Below, in pieces: positions 44,502 through 55,638 of a stretch of DNA of 64,000 nucleotides. Within the stretch, counting starts at the first letter, position 1. Each line of letters opens with the position of its first letter. Made by a program: the position numbers and the translations under genes. Source of the stretch: Massilia sp. PDC64 (GTDB taxonomy: Bacteria; Pseudomonadota; Gammaproteobacteria; Burkholderiales; Burkholderiaceae_D); assembly GCF_900101265.1 (NCBI RefSeq), contig NZ_FMZS01000001.1, forward strand, positions 744,001 through 808,000. Direction: 5' to 3'. A model generated the notes under the pieces. It saw nothing but the letters and a program-made list of their open reading frames with translations, searched no databases and was not told the DNA's origin.

Positions 44502-47500
44502 TTACTTCAAGGATAAGCGGTCGAGGTCATCAAAGATGTGCAGCTCAGCGCTCTGACTAATGGTTCCGCTTGCGAACTGCATGGGCACGGGATTACTAAA
44601 AACGAGATGACTCTCAATTTTAATATCTCCGCTAATGCCCAAATATTTTTTGACCTCAGCTTGATGGCTACATAACAGTTCTACTCGATCCAAGTGTTTG
44701 CGGAGAAGGTCTCTTTTTCCGCTAGCTGAGACCTCCCCACGAAAGTCGTTCAACTGCTCCCCTATCTCACCGTAGGTCTTCTTGAACTGTAGGTCCTTGC
44801 ATTCCATTACCAAGACACGCCCACTATCGACATCCCATGCCAATACGTCGACGTCGCCGAAATTTCGAGGAAATGCTCTGCGAAGAATTTTCGTGACAGC
44901 GACTTCAGGCTGTGCTTGCCAGCCAAGTGCTTCCATGCGATCAACAACCTTTTTATTGAACTGCATTCCATCGCGTTCGCGGGCAATTCCTGCGTACCGG
45001 CGCATCGCTGGGCCAAGGTGTGTATCTGGGTATGATCCTTCATAATAGTTTCGAAACATATAGGTCACTCCCTCACGTAACATTCCCGGAGCAAAAATGA
45101 CTAGCGGATCAACCTCATCTGTTAATTGCAGTAAGGGGCGCCGTAACACACTGAGTCTACGACGGAAGCGCCAAGGAGCAATATCACGGCTATCGTAACC
45201 GTCTGGCAATTGCCGCCAGTTTGGACGCGCCGTAAGGCTTAAGTTTTGCAAAATAATCAAAGCAATGTGGCGTGAAGCGGCAAGTCCGGCAAGTTCTGAG
45301 CGGCGCATTTGGATTACTGGCTTTTGATTTTCAATTGCCCAGTTTTCAATCGAGTCCACAAATTGCCGAAATTCATCAACACTGCATCCGAACTCGTCTT
45401 GCCATGCTTTTAGGAACTCGGCCTCAATCTCTCTCCCAAGATCTTCGTATACCTTCGGTCGCTCCAGATTTTTAGCATAGTTTTTCACTGAGGCATTGTA
45501 GCGATACTCACTAGTTGCATTTCCAAAGCCATCTAGAACAGTATCCATGAAGTCGTGCTTTACGTGAACATCTCCTAGCGGCCTTATAATTACGAAAGGC
45601 TCTAGGACATTCCAACGAATAAGGTCCGACCATCCACCGACATGAAATAACTGCGATGCCTTAGCAAGCAATCGCGAAAGGTCAATTTCACCAGGAACTC
45701 TGCCTCCCTCGGTGGCGGACTCACAAAGAGCCATCTCGATTAGATTTCTACCTGCTTGAAAGATGGCGTTTAACGACTGCTCATGCTCCCTCATCGACCT
45801 TAATGTAGCGACCTTGTTTTCGCGAAGCGCGAGTATGGCTGCAGCTGTCCGGTGCCACCTTTCACGTGACACGCTCGCGGTCTCATTGTTCAGAAGTAAT
45901 TTCGATAACAGAGCTAGACGGTTAAATTGACTCAATTCCTGACAGAGCTCATCTTCAAGTTGCTTCACTAAATTATTCAAAAACGTAATACAACTTGCCT
46001 TCCCTTCAACTCGGTTTCCGTCATTAAAATCTCGTGCGCGCCACCCCATACCGAGACATACTGAGGCATTATCGAAGGAACTGATAGTTATCGGCTCCTT
46101 CTCAACCAAAGTACGTATAAAATCCCTAAAGCTCTGGGCAGGAAACATATGAGAATGCCGTGCCTCAGTATTTGGGACAATTTCATTAACAAGACTATCG
46201 ATCGCAATCGTTTTATTATCCGCAAGCTGAGCCACCCCTTTGACTAGGGCGCAAACCAGAGCTCTCTCAGCAATGTTATATGGACTGAAGATTGCCTGGT
46301 TGAACCCTTGACCAATCGCAAGCTCAACAGTACCGTCCGTTGAATCGATTACAATCTGAATGGCGTTCTCTGCATCTTCGAATGTACCGTAAGCCTCATC
46401 GTCTAATTTATCGATGTAAGGTTCAAACACGCATCGCCAAAGGATCGGTCCAGGCCTAAGATGTGTGGAAAACGCGCTTTCGAGAGGACGTACTGCACGT
46501 GCCAGCCAAGTACCTAACATCTTCCAGCGGTCATAAGTCGTATGACTTGGCTCATCGCCTGAACACACAGCTTCAAACCACCAACATCTATTTGAAGTGA
46601 TACACGCCCCTAGAAATCGAACTTCCTCTTCGAGTTGTAGGTGTCCATAAACTGGTTGCTCATTGTCTTCGTCGAAGTAGCTCGTCCCTTCAGTATGGAC
46701 AAGCCTCCACGTTCCATCGACAAATTGTTCTACATGAAAGTCAACCGAGCTTGTCACCATATGCCGTAACTTTAAGATGCTGTTTTGAACGATCGCGATG
46801 TTAAGGCCTTGGTCAGCAGATTTTTGTTCGGGCACATCTGCATGAGGAACAAGATGTCCATTAAGCGACTCTACCCAAGCATAGAAATTAAGGAATCCGT
46901 TAATATTTTGGAACCAGACATTCATTTGCCTTAAACGAGACTTCATCTCGTTTATTCTCCAAAGATTAATAGCACTAATTCCTTTAACTCTGCATAAAGT
47001 GCAATAGTCTGCGATACTAAGAAATTCTCCTTGCCAATTAGGTTGAGGCTCCCCTCCAAATGCAAAAGCTGCGCCTCGCCCGACGCCACAGACAATGTAA
47101 AGAGTAAGCCCGCTTTGGAATCCGGCCTGCTTAGAAGCCTCTAGTCTTGTCTTGGTTACTAATCTCTCTATCTCTTCTTCAGATTGTTGACTGCCTAAAT
47201 ACATTCCCCCGAAGCCTTCAGGATCAAATTCTTCCAATGTATCCATGAAGAATACAAGGTGCAAATATCTACCCTCATCAACATGATGCAAGGCCTGCGA
47301 TATGCTCCCCCATGGATGATGAGAGAAACGAACACGATGGAATTTTCTTCCTAAAACTGGAGTATCATGCAATAGGCGCGAGTATTCGTTCCCGAGATTG
47401 TAAATGAAGTTTTGCCTGTGTGGTCCTGACCCAAGCATAGCTAGGAAGAACCTTCGAATAGCTGATGACACTGCACTCGGCAACACTAGGTACAACTGAT

Positions 47501-48272
47501 TTCCCTCAACCGCTAAAGGCCGGGCTTCAAGTGCACTGCTTGATATAGATTGTTTTAAAAGGTTGGTACGATCTGCCGGATCGAAGATAAACGGACTAAG
47601 ATGACCAATATCGATTTCCGCTTGTTCTAGCTCATCAAATCCAAATTGCACTAACTGACGAAGCTTATCAGGCTGGCTTACCAAATCAAGTGGGAGCGAG
47701 TCTTCACCATCTTGATTTCCCAACTCATTTCGCTTCAGACCGGCACGAGTACAAACTATATCGGAAACCTTAAGTAGCGCATGTATCGCGTTTGCAAACC
47801 ATCGGTATATATCAGAATCGGGAAGAGAATCCGCTAAGTTTACAAACCTCTGCAAGTAAAAGGTTCCGCTTTCCCAAATCCCTTCTAGAACCTTATAGTT
47901 ACCACGAAGAGAGTAAATATTCCCCACAAAGATATCTTCCGGAGGATCTTCCATATGACCCAAACCCTGTCCGGCCAAAGAATAACCCTTGGTAAGGAGC
48001 TGTGCCGTAGGTACACGCGGTCCACGACATGATGCTAGAGCCAAGTGAACGAGAAGCTCCAGCCTCAAGCAATTTGGTTGCAGGCGTTTTTTCGTTAGCA
48101 GCGCACCGAATGTTGCCGCAGTCTTTAGAGGATGGTATCGCTGAAATTCTTTGAGAAGATCCGAACAGGTTTCGGCTGCTTCTTCCAGGGACACACCTGC
48201 CCCGAGCGCAGCCATCGCAGCCGCCATATCAGATAGGTCGTCCAGATCCTCAAATTCGTCTTTGTCAGTCAT
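44502..48272 (-). CDS. 1256-residue protein of unknown function with C-terminal PD-(D/E)xK nuclease motif
   Basis: Single long gene, ATG 48272 with GAGGA upstream. No signal peptide or convincing membrane helix. The first ~1080 residues match no domain I recognise; they are mixed alpha/beta with helical N-terminal and central (~780-900) regions. Near the C-terminus, MEALGW, then GDVDVLAWD (Asp1140/Asp1142) and VLVMECKDL (Glu1157, Lys1159) form the metal-binding core of a PD-(D/E)xK restriction-like nuclease. It is the only intact cargo of a tRNA island, with AT-richer codon use than the chromosome. A role in defence against phage or plasmids fits this context but is inference. Confidence 0.8.
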   Translation of the reverse strand: MTDKDEFEDLDDLSDMAAAMAALGAGVSLEEAAETCSDLLKEFQRYHPLKTAATFGALLTKKRLQPNCLRLELLVHLALASCRGPRVPTAQLLTKGYSLAGQGLGHMEDPPEDIFVGNIYSLRGNYKVLEGIWESGTFYLQRFVNLADSLPDSDIYRWFANAIHALLKVSDIVCTRAGLKRNELGNQDGEDSLPLDLVSQPDKLRQLVQFGFDELEQAEIDIGHLSPFIFDPADRTNLLKQSISSSALEARPLAVEGNQLYLVLPSAVSSAIRRFFLAMLGSGPHRQNFIYNLGNEYSRLLHDTPVLGRKFHRVRFSHHPWGSISQALHHVDEGRYLHLVFFMDTLEEFDPEGFGGMYLGSQQSEEEIERLVTKTRLEASKQAGFQSGLTLYIVCGVGRGAAFAFGGEPQPNWQGEFLSIADYCTLCRVKGISAINLWRINEMKSRLRQMNVWFQNINGFLNFYAWVESLNGHLVPHADVPEQKSADQGLNIAIVQNSILKLRHMVTSSVDFHVEQFVDGTWRLVHTEGTSYFDEDNEQPVYGHLQLEEEVRFLGACITSNRCWWFEAVCSGDEPSHTTYDRWKMLGTWLARAVRPLESAFSTHLRPGPILWRCVFEPYIDKLDDEAYGTFEDAENAIQIVIDSTDGTVELAIGQGFNQAIFSPYNIAERALVCALVKGVAQLADNKTIAIDSLVNEIVPNTEARHSHMFPAQSFRDFIRTLVEKEPITISSFDNASVCLGMGWRARDFNDGNRVEGKASCITFLNNLVKQLEDELCQELSQFNRLALLSKLLLNNETASVSRERWHRTAAAILALRENKVATLRSMREHEQSLNAIFQAGRNLIEMALCESATEGGRVPGEIDLSRLLAKASQLFHVGGWSDLIRWNVLEPFVIIRPLGDVHVKHDFMDTVLDGFGNATSEYRYNASVKNYAKNLERPKVYEDLGREIEAEFLKAWQDEFGCSVDEFRQFVDSIENWAIENQKPVIQMRRSELAGLAASRHIALIILQNLSLTARPNWRQLPDGYDSRDIAPWRFRRRLSVLRRPLLQLTDEVDPLVIFAPGMLREGVTYMFRNYYEGSYPDTHLGPAMRRYAGIARERDGMQFNKKVVDRMEALGWQAQPEVAVTKILRRAFPRNFGDVDVLAWDVDSGRVLVMECKDLQFKKTYGEIGEQLNDFRGEVSASGKRDLLRKHLDRVELLCSHQAEVKKYLGISGDIKIESHLVFSNPVPMQFASGTISQSAELHIFDDLDRLSLK

Positions 48273-48439
48273 CGGCCATCCTCGGTTAACTGGGTTAATT
48301 CTATATGACTTGAGCCTCTACTGCTCCTAATTTAAGACTGGGGATACATTTAAAGGTACTGGACAACTAAGTACACCACATTAGATATTTGAACCGCCCC
48401 GGGTTTTGTAGAGGCTCCATTGTTTGAGAAAATGGAGTC

Positions 48440-48759
48440 ATGAAGAAGCAACCCAAGTATTCCCCCGAAGTGATCGAGCGCGCCGTGCGCATGGTCAGCG
48501 AGGCTGCCAGCGAGTACAGCTCGCAATGGGCAGCGATCGAGTCGATCGCTGCCAAGATCGGCTGCACACCCGAAACGCTGCGCCGCTGGGTACGCCAGCA
48601 AGAGCGTGATACTGGCCAGCGTCCTGGTCCGACCACCGCCGAAGACGAGCGCATCAAGGCGCTGGAGCGAGAGGTGCGCGAACTGCGCAAGGCAAACGAG
48701 ATCCTGCGTCTGGCGAGTGCGTTTTTCGCCCAGGCGGAGCTCGACCGCCGCTTCAAGTC

Positions 48760-48763
<4 letters not shown>
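48440..48763 (+). CDS. IS3-family transposase OrfA
   Basis: 107 residues, an HTH_Tnp_1 protein: [14 protein letters not shown], then [18 protein letters not shown], followed by a leucine-zipper-like helix ([20 protein letters not shown]). It should bind the terminal repeats. GGAG precedes the ATG. It overlaps orfB by 4 bp. Confidence 0.92.
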
Positions 48764-49663
<900 letters not shown>

Positions 49664-49699
49664 CTCACATAAACCGGCCTTCACGAAAGCCGGGGCGGT

Positions 49700-50017
49700 T
49701 CAGAGGGCAATCTCAGCCGGTTTGATGGACGCAGCATCCCGGTTTGCTAACGGATGCTTGAGCCAGCTATTGAGGCGGGATACCTCCTGCTTGTGTCCCT
49801 TCTTGAGCAGAGATACCGAGGTCAGGTAGCGTTGAAGGAGTGTCGATAGAAGGACGGTCTCACGACCAAGGGCTTCACGACGCTCCAACCGAAGCTCGGT
49901 GTTCTTCGCCCACGTCTGAGCGTCCCTGAGCAAGCTGAACGACTTGCAGATGGTTGGATGATCTTTACGACAGATGCGAACGTGCCACTTGTCGCCACGC
50001 TTGCCGATTGATGCCAT
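49700..50017 (-). pseudogene. Truncated tyrosine-recombinase integrase (N-terminal fragment)
   Basis: 105 residues from ATG 50017 (AGGGGGAA upstream). The fragment matches the N-terminal arm/core-binding part of phage-type integrases (IGKRGDKWHVRICRKDHP, SFSLLRDAQTWAKNTE, LLQRYL). It ends where the IS begins: the stop codon TGA is the first triplet of the IS inverted repeat. The catalytic domain is absent from the window on the far side of the IS, so it was deleted, not just split. The gene lies next to the tRNA in the usual integrase position. Confidence 0.85.
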
Positions 50018-50028
50018 TTTGTTCCCCC

Positions 50029-50046
50029 TTGAGCATACGTTGAGCA
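50029..50046 (+). repeat. Two 11-bp-spaced TTGAGCA repeats, putative integrase arm sites
   Basis: TTGAGCA at 50029-50035 and 50040-50046, just upstream of the integrase start, matching the set at 44257-44285 in sequence and period. Confidence 0.5.
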
Positions 50047-50115
50047 GGAGGGAAAAGGCAGAGAGGAAGGGCGGTGAGACTGCTCACCTAACCCTTTGAA
50101 AACACAGCATAAATA

Positions 50116-50195
<80 letters not shown>

Positions 50196-50218
50196 GAAAC
50201 TGGTACATCCGAAGACGC

Positions 50219-50274
50219 TAAAAACTCGCCACTTGCGGATGACAGGCTGGCACCTGAGCGTCCGAAGTGGCGAG
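50219..50274 (-). terminator. Rho-independent terminator after rpoD
   Basis: CTCGCCACTT-GCGGA (50225-50239) pairs with TCCG-AAGTGGCGAG (50261-50274) with one bulge. On the minus strand a run of Ts (50224-50220) follows. It separates rpoD from the tRNA. Confidence 0.8.
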
Positions 50275-50306
50275 AGGATATTGTGTTAGCGTAGGTCCGT
50301 CAAGCC

Positions 50307-52592
50307 TCAGCCGCCGCTGCCTTCCAGGAAGCTCTTCAGCTTGTCGGAACGCGACGGGTGGCGCAGCTTGCGCAGCGCTTTCGCTTCGATCTGGCGGATG
50401 CGTTCGCGCGTCACGTCGAATTGCTTGCCGACTTCTTCCAGCGTGTGGTCGGTCGACATTTCGATGCCGAAGCGCATGCGCAGCACTTTCGCTTCGCGCG
50501 GCGTCAGCGAGTCGAGCACGTCCTTGACCACACCGCGCATCGAGGCATGCAGCGCCGCGTCCGAAGGCGCCAGCGTGTTGTTGTCCTCGATAAAGTCGCC
50601 CAGATGCGAATCGTCGTCGTCGCCGATCGGCGTTTCCATCGAGATCGGCTCTTTCGCGATCTTCATGATCTTCCGGATCTTATCTTCCGGCATTTCCATC
50701 TTGATCGCGAGCGTCGCCGGATCCGGCTCGGCGCCCGTCTCCTGCAGGATCTGGCGCGAGATCCGGTTCATCTTGTTGATCGTTTCGATCATGTGCACCG
50801 GAATACGGATCGTGCGCGCCTGGTCCGCGATCGAGCGGGTAATGGCCTGGCGGATCCACCACGTCGCATACGTCGAGAATTTATAGCCGCGACGGTATTC
50901 GAACTTGTCCACCGCCTTCATCAGGCCGATGTTGCCTTCCTGGATCAGGTCGAGGAATTGCAGGCCGCGGTTCGTGTACTTCTTCGCGATCGAGATGACG
51001 AGACGCAGGTTGGCTTCCGTCATTTCGCGCTTTGCCTTGCGCGCCTTCATTTCACCGGCCGCCATCTGGCGGTTGATGTTGCGCAGGTCCGGCAGCGGCA
51101 GGACGACGCGGGCTTGCAGGTCGATGAGGCGTTGCTGCAGTTCCTTGATCGTCGGGATATTGCGGCCGAGGATCGCGCTGTAGGCGTGGCCCGCGTTCAC
51201 TTCGCCGTCGACCCACTCGAGGTTCGTCTCGTTGCCCGGGAAGACCTTGATGAAGTGGGCGCGCGGCATGCCGCAGCGGTTCACGGCCACGTCCAGGATC
51301 TGCTTCTCGATGTGGCGCACTTCGTCGACCTGGCCGCGCAGGGTGTCGCACAGCTTTTCGACGACCTTGGCCGTGAAGCGGATGCCGAGCAGTTCGTTCG
51401 AGATCGCTTCCTGGGCCTTGATGTAGCCGTCGGAGTTGTAGCCCTGCTTCTCGTACGCCTTGCGCATCTTGTCGAACTGCTGTTCGATGACGCTGAATTT
51501 TTCGAGGGCCGAGGCTTTCAGCTGCTCGAGCTGTTCGGCGGAATAGCCGGCGGCGCCGGAACCCGCGCTCGCCTCTTCTTCCTCTTCCTCTTCTTCCTCT
51601 TCCTCGTCTTCGTCCTCGTCGTCGTCGGACTCGGTCGCCGTCGGGGCGACCGCGGTCGGCGACGTCGCCTCGTCTTCGTTCGGGTCGACCATGCCGTCGA
51701 CGATCTCGTCGATCTTGATCTCGTCGTTCTCGATGCGGCGGGCGGCGTCGATGATCTCGGCGATCGTCACCGGGCAGGCGGAGATCGCTTGGATCATGTC
51801 GCGCAGGCCGTCTTCGATGCGCTTGGCGATCTCGATTTCGCCTTCGCGGGTCAGCAGTTCGACCGAGCCCATCTCGCGCATGTACATGCGGACGGGGTCG
51901 GTGGTGCGGCCGAAATCGGAGTCGACGGTCGACAGCGCCGCTTCGGCGGCAGCCTCGGCTTCGTCGTCGCTGGTGACGGTGGCGACGTTATCGGACAGCA
52001 GCAGCGTTTCGGCATCGGGCGCGTGCTCGTAAACGGCAATGCCCATGTCGTTGAACGTGCCGATGATGCCTTCGATCGCTTCCGGATCGACGATGTTGTC
52101 CGGCAGATGGTCGTTGATCTCGGAATACGTGAGGAAGCCGCGCTCCTTGCCCGACTTGATCAGGGCCTTGAGCTTCTGGCGGCGGATTTCCAGTTCCTCT
52201 TCGCTCGCTTCCGTGTCCGACGAGAACGCATCTTTCAGCAGCGCCTTTTCCTTGGCCTTGCGGTCCTTGGCCTTGGCCTTGTCGACCGCTTTCAGCTCGG
52301 CGCGCTCGACCGCGTTCAGGGCGGCGACTTCGTCGTTTTCGGGGGTGAATTCCTTGGGCTTGCGGCCACGCCGGCCTGGGACCTTGACGGCAGGCAGCAC
52401 GTAGCCCGACGTGTCGATCGCGGCGAGGGCTTCCGCATCGGTCGTCTGGCTGACAGGCGCAACACCCGCGACGCGGGCTTCCGCCTTGTCTTGCGAATTG
52501 TCCGCTTTAGCGGACATCCTGGTGGATTTGGTAGCCACTTTGGTTTCGGGTTTCTTGGTTGGCACAGGCGCTTTCGAAGTCACAACGACCAC
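50307..52592 (-). CDS. rpoD: Primary sigma factor RpoD (sigma-70)
   Basis: 761 residues from a GTG at 52592; no in-frame ATG lies upstream before a stop. A basic N-terminal extension (~1-130) precedes region 1.1. Region 1.2 is [11 protein letters not shown]; region 2 contains [37 protein letters not shown] split by conserved motifs; region 3 and region 4.2 ([20 protein letters not shown]) are complete. The non-conserved region holds a run of acidic residues ([12 protein letters not shown]) around residue 330. It is the last gene of the rpsU-yqeY-dnaG-rpoD group. Confidence 0.97.
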   Translation of the reverse strand: MVVVTSKAPVPTKKPETKVATKSTRMSAKADNSQDKAEARVAGVAPVSQTTDAEALAAIDTSGYVLPAVKVPGRRGRKPKEFTPENDEVAALNAVERAELKAVDKAKAKDRKAKEKALLKDAFSSDTEASEEELEIRRQKLKALIKSGKERGFLTYSEINDHLPDNIVDPEAIEGIIGTFNDMGIAVYEHAPDAETLLLSDNVATVTSDDEAEAAAEAALSTVDSDFGRTTDPVRMYMREMGSVELLTREGEIEIAKRIEDGLRDMIQAISACPVTIAEIIDAARRIENDEIKIDEIVDGMVDPNEDEATSPTAVAPTATESDDDEDEDEEEEEEEEEEEASAGSGAAGYSAEQLEQLKASALEKFSVIEQQFDKMRKAYEKQGYNSDGYIKAQEAISNELLGIRFTAKVVEKLCDTLRGQVDEVRHIEKQILDVAVNRCGMPRAHFIKVFPGNETNLEWVDGEVNAGHAYSAILGRNIPTIKELQQRLIDLQARVVLPLPDLRNINRQMAAGEMKARKAKREMTEANLRLVISIAKKYTNRGLQFLDLIQEGNIGLMKAVDKFEYRRGYKFSTYATWWIRQAITRSIADQARTIRIPVHMIETINKMNRISRQILQETGAEPDPATLAIKMEMPEDKIRKIMKIAKEPISMETPIGDDDDSHLGDFIEDNNTLAPSDAALHASMRGVVKDVLDSLTPREAKVLRMRFGIEMSTDHTLEEVGKQFDVTRERIRQIEAKALRKLRHPSRSDKLKSFLEGSGG

Positions 52593-52785
52593 TTTACGAT
52601 GGTTAATGATAAAGTTTTGTTACCTTACATCACGCTGCAGGCACATACAGTTGCCCCGCTAACTGAGACACCCCGCCCGAATTGTCACGAAAAATCGTTT
52701 CAATGCTTGCAATAGTTAGCGTTTTATTATAGCACGCACCCCTGTTCTTTCCAGTCAAGAACGGCGCCTTGGCAACCGGTCCCGG

Positions 52786-54588
52786 TCAGGCGAATTTCGC
52801 AGGGGTGTCGTTTGCTGCCTCCCGGGCCAAGAGGTCCTGCTGAGCTGTGATTTCGCGATAGCGGGCACTCACCTGATCTGGGGTCAATCCGGAAGAAAAC
52901 AACTGGTTCAACTCCTGTTTCAACACGTCCATCTTGACTTGCCTCACGGCACTTGTCAGCCAAACGCGGTCTGCATCGATATCCGATTCGGGTTCGACCG
53001 CGATCGATGCGATCAAGTTGTCGTACTCCGAACTCGCTTCCTTCAATTGCTCGGACAACGCGGCGAACGTACCGTTCGGTCCCAGCGCCTGCGCCATCGC
53101 CACGAGCTGGCGCAGGCGTTCGGCCTGCTCGGTGCCGAAGTGATCGAAGGCGCGCAACGCCGACTCGTCCAGGCCCAGCGCCAACGCCGGATGCGCGACG
53201 AGGATGCGCGACATCTGCAATTCCAGGCCGACCGGTTCCGGACGTCCCTGGCGCGGCGGCGCCTTTTTTGCCACCGCAACCGGCTTGGACAACTCGAACA
53301 ACGCTTCGATCTCCGCCGGCGTTGACTCCGTCAGGTTCGCCAGGCCGCGCACGATCTGCAGGCGCAGGGCCGAGGGCGTCATCGCCTGCAGCAGCGGTTT
53401 CGCATCGAACTGGACACGCGCCCGGCCTTCCGGCGTGTCGAGGTCGTGTTCCGTCGTGACTTCGCGCAACAGGAACTGCGACAGCGGCATCGCTTCGTTG
53501 ATTTCCTGGGCGAACGCGTCTGCGCCGAACTCGCGCACATAGCTGTCCGGATCATGCTCTTGCGGCAAGAACAGGAACTTGATCGTCTTGTTGTCCGTCA
53601 CTTGCGGCAGGCACGCTTCCAGCGCGCGGCGTGCGGCGCGGCGGCCCGCCTTGTCGCCGTCGAAGCTGAAGATGACGGTGTCCGTCTGGCGCAGCAGCTT
53701 TTGCACGTGGGTACTGGTACAGGCCGTGCCAAGAGTCGCGACGGCTTGCGGGAAGCCGAGCTGGGCCAGGGCGACGACGTCCATATAGCCCTCGGTCACC
53801 AGCACGTAGCCGGCATCGCGGATCGCCTGGCGCGCCTCGAACAGGCCGTACAGTTCATGTCCCTTCTGGAAAAGCGGGGTTTCCGGCGAGTTCAGGTATT
53901 TCGGCTCGCCACCGTCCAGCACGCGGCCGCCGAAACCGATCACCTGCCCTTTCGTGTTCCGGATCGGGAACATGATCCGTTCGCGGAAACGGTCGTAGCG
54001 CTTTTTATTGTTGCCCTCCTCGTCCACCTTGTCGATGACGAGGCCGGATTCGACGAGCGCCAGCGCATCGTAATCGCGGAAGACGGAGCGCAGGTTGTCC
54101 CAGCCGCCCGGCGCATAGCCGAGCCCGAAGCGGGCAGCCACCTCGCCCGTCAGGCCGCGGCCTTTTAGATATGCGATGGCGTTCGGCGCCGTGCGCAGCT
54201 GGGCGCGGTAGTAATCGCACGCCTGGTTCAGCGCATCCGTCAGGGCCAGGGTCTGCGCCTGCTGGGCGGCGCGCTGGGCCGGCGGGATCTTGTCGTCCGC
54301 CTCCGGCACGATCATGCCGACGCTTTGCGCGAGATCCTTGACGGCATCGACGAACCCCATGCCCGAGTACTCGATCATGAAGCCGATGGCGGTGCCATGG
54401 GCGCCGCAGCCGAAACAGTGATAAAACTGCTTGGTCGGGCTGACGGTGAAGCTGGGGGACTTCTCGTTGTGAAACGGACAGAGCCCCATGTAATTGGCGC
54501 CGCCCTTTTTCAGCTGCACGTAACGCCCCACCACGTCGACGATGTCAACGCGGTTGAGCAGATCGGTAATGAATGATTGCGGAATCAC
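52786..54588 (-). CDS. dnaG: DNA primase DnaG
   Basis: 600 residues from GTG 54588. The CHC2 zinc finger is complete (CPFHNEKSPSF, HCFGCG). The TOPRIM core has VTEGYMDVVAL and FSFDGDKAGRRAA. The C-terminal helical domain that contacts DnaB is present (~460-590). It makes RNA primers at the replication fork. Position between yqeY and rpoD is the classical macromolecular synthesis arrangement. Confidence 0.97.
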   Translation of the reverse strand: MIPQSFITDLLNRVDIVDVVGRYVQLKKGGANYMGLCPFHNEKSPSFTVSPTKQFYHCFGCGAHGTAIGFMIEYSGMGFVDAVKDLAQSVGMIVPEADDKIPPAQRAAQQAQTLALTDALNQACDYYRAQLRTAPNAIAYLKGRGLTGEVAARFGLGYAPGGWDNLRSVFRDYDALALVESGLVIDKVDEEGNNKKRYDRFRERIMFPIRNTKGQVIGFGGRVLDGGEPKYLNSPETPLFQKGHELYGLFEARQAIRDAGYVLVTEGYMDVVALAQLGFPQAVATLGTACTSTHVQKLLRQTDTVIFSFDGDKAGRRAARRALEACLPQVTDNKTIKFLFLPQEHDPDSYVREFGADAFAQEINEAMPLSQFLLREVTTEHDLDTPEGRARVQFDAKPLLQAMTPSALRLQIVRGLANLTESTPAEIEALFELSKPVAVAKKAPPRQGRPEPVGLELQMSRILVAHPALALGLDESALRAFDHFGTEQAERLRQLVAMAQALGPNGTFAALSEQLKEASSEYDNLIASIAVEPESDIDADRVWLTSAVRQVKMDVLKQELNQLFSSGLTPDQVSARYREITAQQDLLAREAANDTPAKFA

Positions 54589-54690
54589 TTGATCTAACTA
54601 ACAGTATTTGTCTCAGGTCAGACTATACCGCAGGGCTCGTTACAAGTTGATTTGCAACAATGCAACATGGCGTTGCCGCTCCGGTGCATC

Positions 54691-54730
54691 AAAAACGGAC
54701 ACGGCCGTGGCGGCGATGCCTCAGCCGTGT
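54691..54730 (-). terminator. Terminator after yqeY
   Basis: ACACGGC (54699-54705) pairs with GCCGTGT (54724-54730); on the minus strand five Ts (54695-54691) follow. The loop is 18 nt, so it may be leaky, allowing read-through to dnaG. Confidence 0.55.
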
Positions 54731-54740
54731 GACACAGGCA

Positions 54741-55190
54741 TCAAGCGCCCGCGAGTGCCTTCTTGACCTGGGCCGAAACGGCCGTCATGTCGGCGCGGCC
54801 GGCCAGTTTCGGCTTCAGGATGCCCATCACCTTGCCCATGTCCTGCGGACCGGCGGCGCCCGATGCGGCGACGGCGGCAGCCACTTCGGCGGCCACTTCT
54901 TCATCCGACAGGCCGGCCGGCATATAGGCCGACAGCACGGCCAGTTCCGACTTTTCCTTGTCGGCCAGATCCTGGCGGCCACCATTTTCGAACTGGGTGA
55001 TCGAATCCTTGCGCTGCTTGATCATCTTTTCGACGACGGCCAGCACCTGCGCATCGGTCAGTTCGATGCGTTCGTCCACTTCCTTGCGCTTGATCTCGGC
55101 GATCAGCAGGCGAATCGTGGCGAGGCGCTCGCTCTCCTTGGCGCGCATGGCGGCTTTCATGTCGTCGGTGATTTGGTCTTTCAAGCTCAT
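54741..55190 (-). CDS. yqeY: GatB/YqeY domain protein
   Basis: 149 residues from ATG 55190. Typical YqeY: SLKDQITDDMKAAMRAKESERLATIRLLIAEIKRKEVD, shown here in parts, and QRKDSITQFENGGRQDL, then a GatB-tail-like ending (GKVMGILKPKLAGRADM). The tail domain resembles the tRNA-binding end of GatB, but the free protein's role is not settled. It lies between rpsU and dnaG as in many proteobacteria. Confidence 0.9.
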   Translation of the reverse strand: MSLKDQITDDMKAAMRAKESERLATIRLLIAEIKRKEVDERIELTDAQVLAVVEKMIKQRKDSITQFENGGRQDLADKEKSELAVLSAYMPAGLSDEEVAAEVAAAVAASGAAGPQDMGKVMGILKPKLAGRADMTAVSAQVKKALAGA

Positions 55191-55215
55191 GGAAACTCCG
55201 TTCGATAGGGGCAAA

Positions 55216-55248
55216 AGGCAAAACCCGCTGCGGCACAACCGGAGCGGG
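55216..55248 (-). terminator. Terminator/attenuator after rpsU
   Basis: CCCGCT (55224-55229) pairs with AGCGGG (55243-55248), with an inner CGG/CCG pairing; a T run follows on the minus strand. It can uncouple abundant rpsU transcripts from the downstream genes. Confidence 0.6.
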
Positions 55249-55318
55249 CTTCGTCGGATTCAGGCCTTGCAAAGCCGGGACTGGCAGTGGCCGTCACCGG
55301 AGAAGGCGTGAATGTAAA

Positions 55319-55531
55319 TCAGTACAGCTTCTTCGGCAGTTGCTGGCTGCGGATGCGCTTGTAGTGACGCTTCACGGCAGCGGCCAGCTTGCGCTTGCGC
55401 TCTGCAGTCGGCTTCTCGTAGAACTCGCGTGCGCGCAGTTCCGTCAGCAGACCGGTTTTTTCGATAGTGCGCTTGAAGCGACGCATAGCGACTTCGAACG
55501 GCTCGTTTTCTTTAAGGCGGATAGTGGTCAT
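55319..55531 (-). CDS. rpsU: 30S ribosomal protein S21
   Basis: 70 residues, full length. [21 protein letters not shown] and the Lys/Arg-rich tail ([14 protein letters not shown]) are diagnostic of bS21. It binds near the anti-Shine-Dalgarno end of 16S rRNA. First gene of the rpsU-yqeY-dnaG-rpoD group. Confidence 0.97.
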   Translation of the reverse strand: MTTIRLKENEPFEVAMRRFKRTIEKTGLLTELRAREFYEKPTAERKRKLAAAVKRHYKRIRSQQLPKKLY

Positions 55532-55638
55532 GTAAAAATGAAACCGTTGGATTTAGGGAAGAACGAAATTCTAACAGCTTTTCAAGTTCTGTGCGAAGTT
55601 TTTCATCAGTGTGCAAAGTTGCCACACGGCTGCATCCG

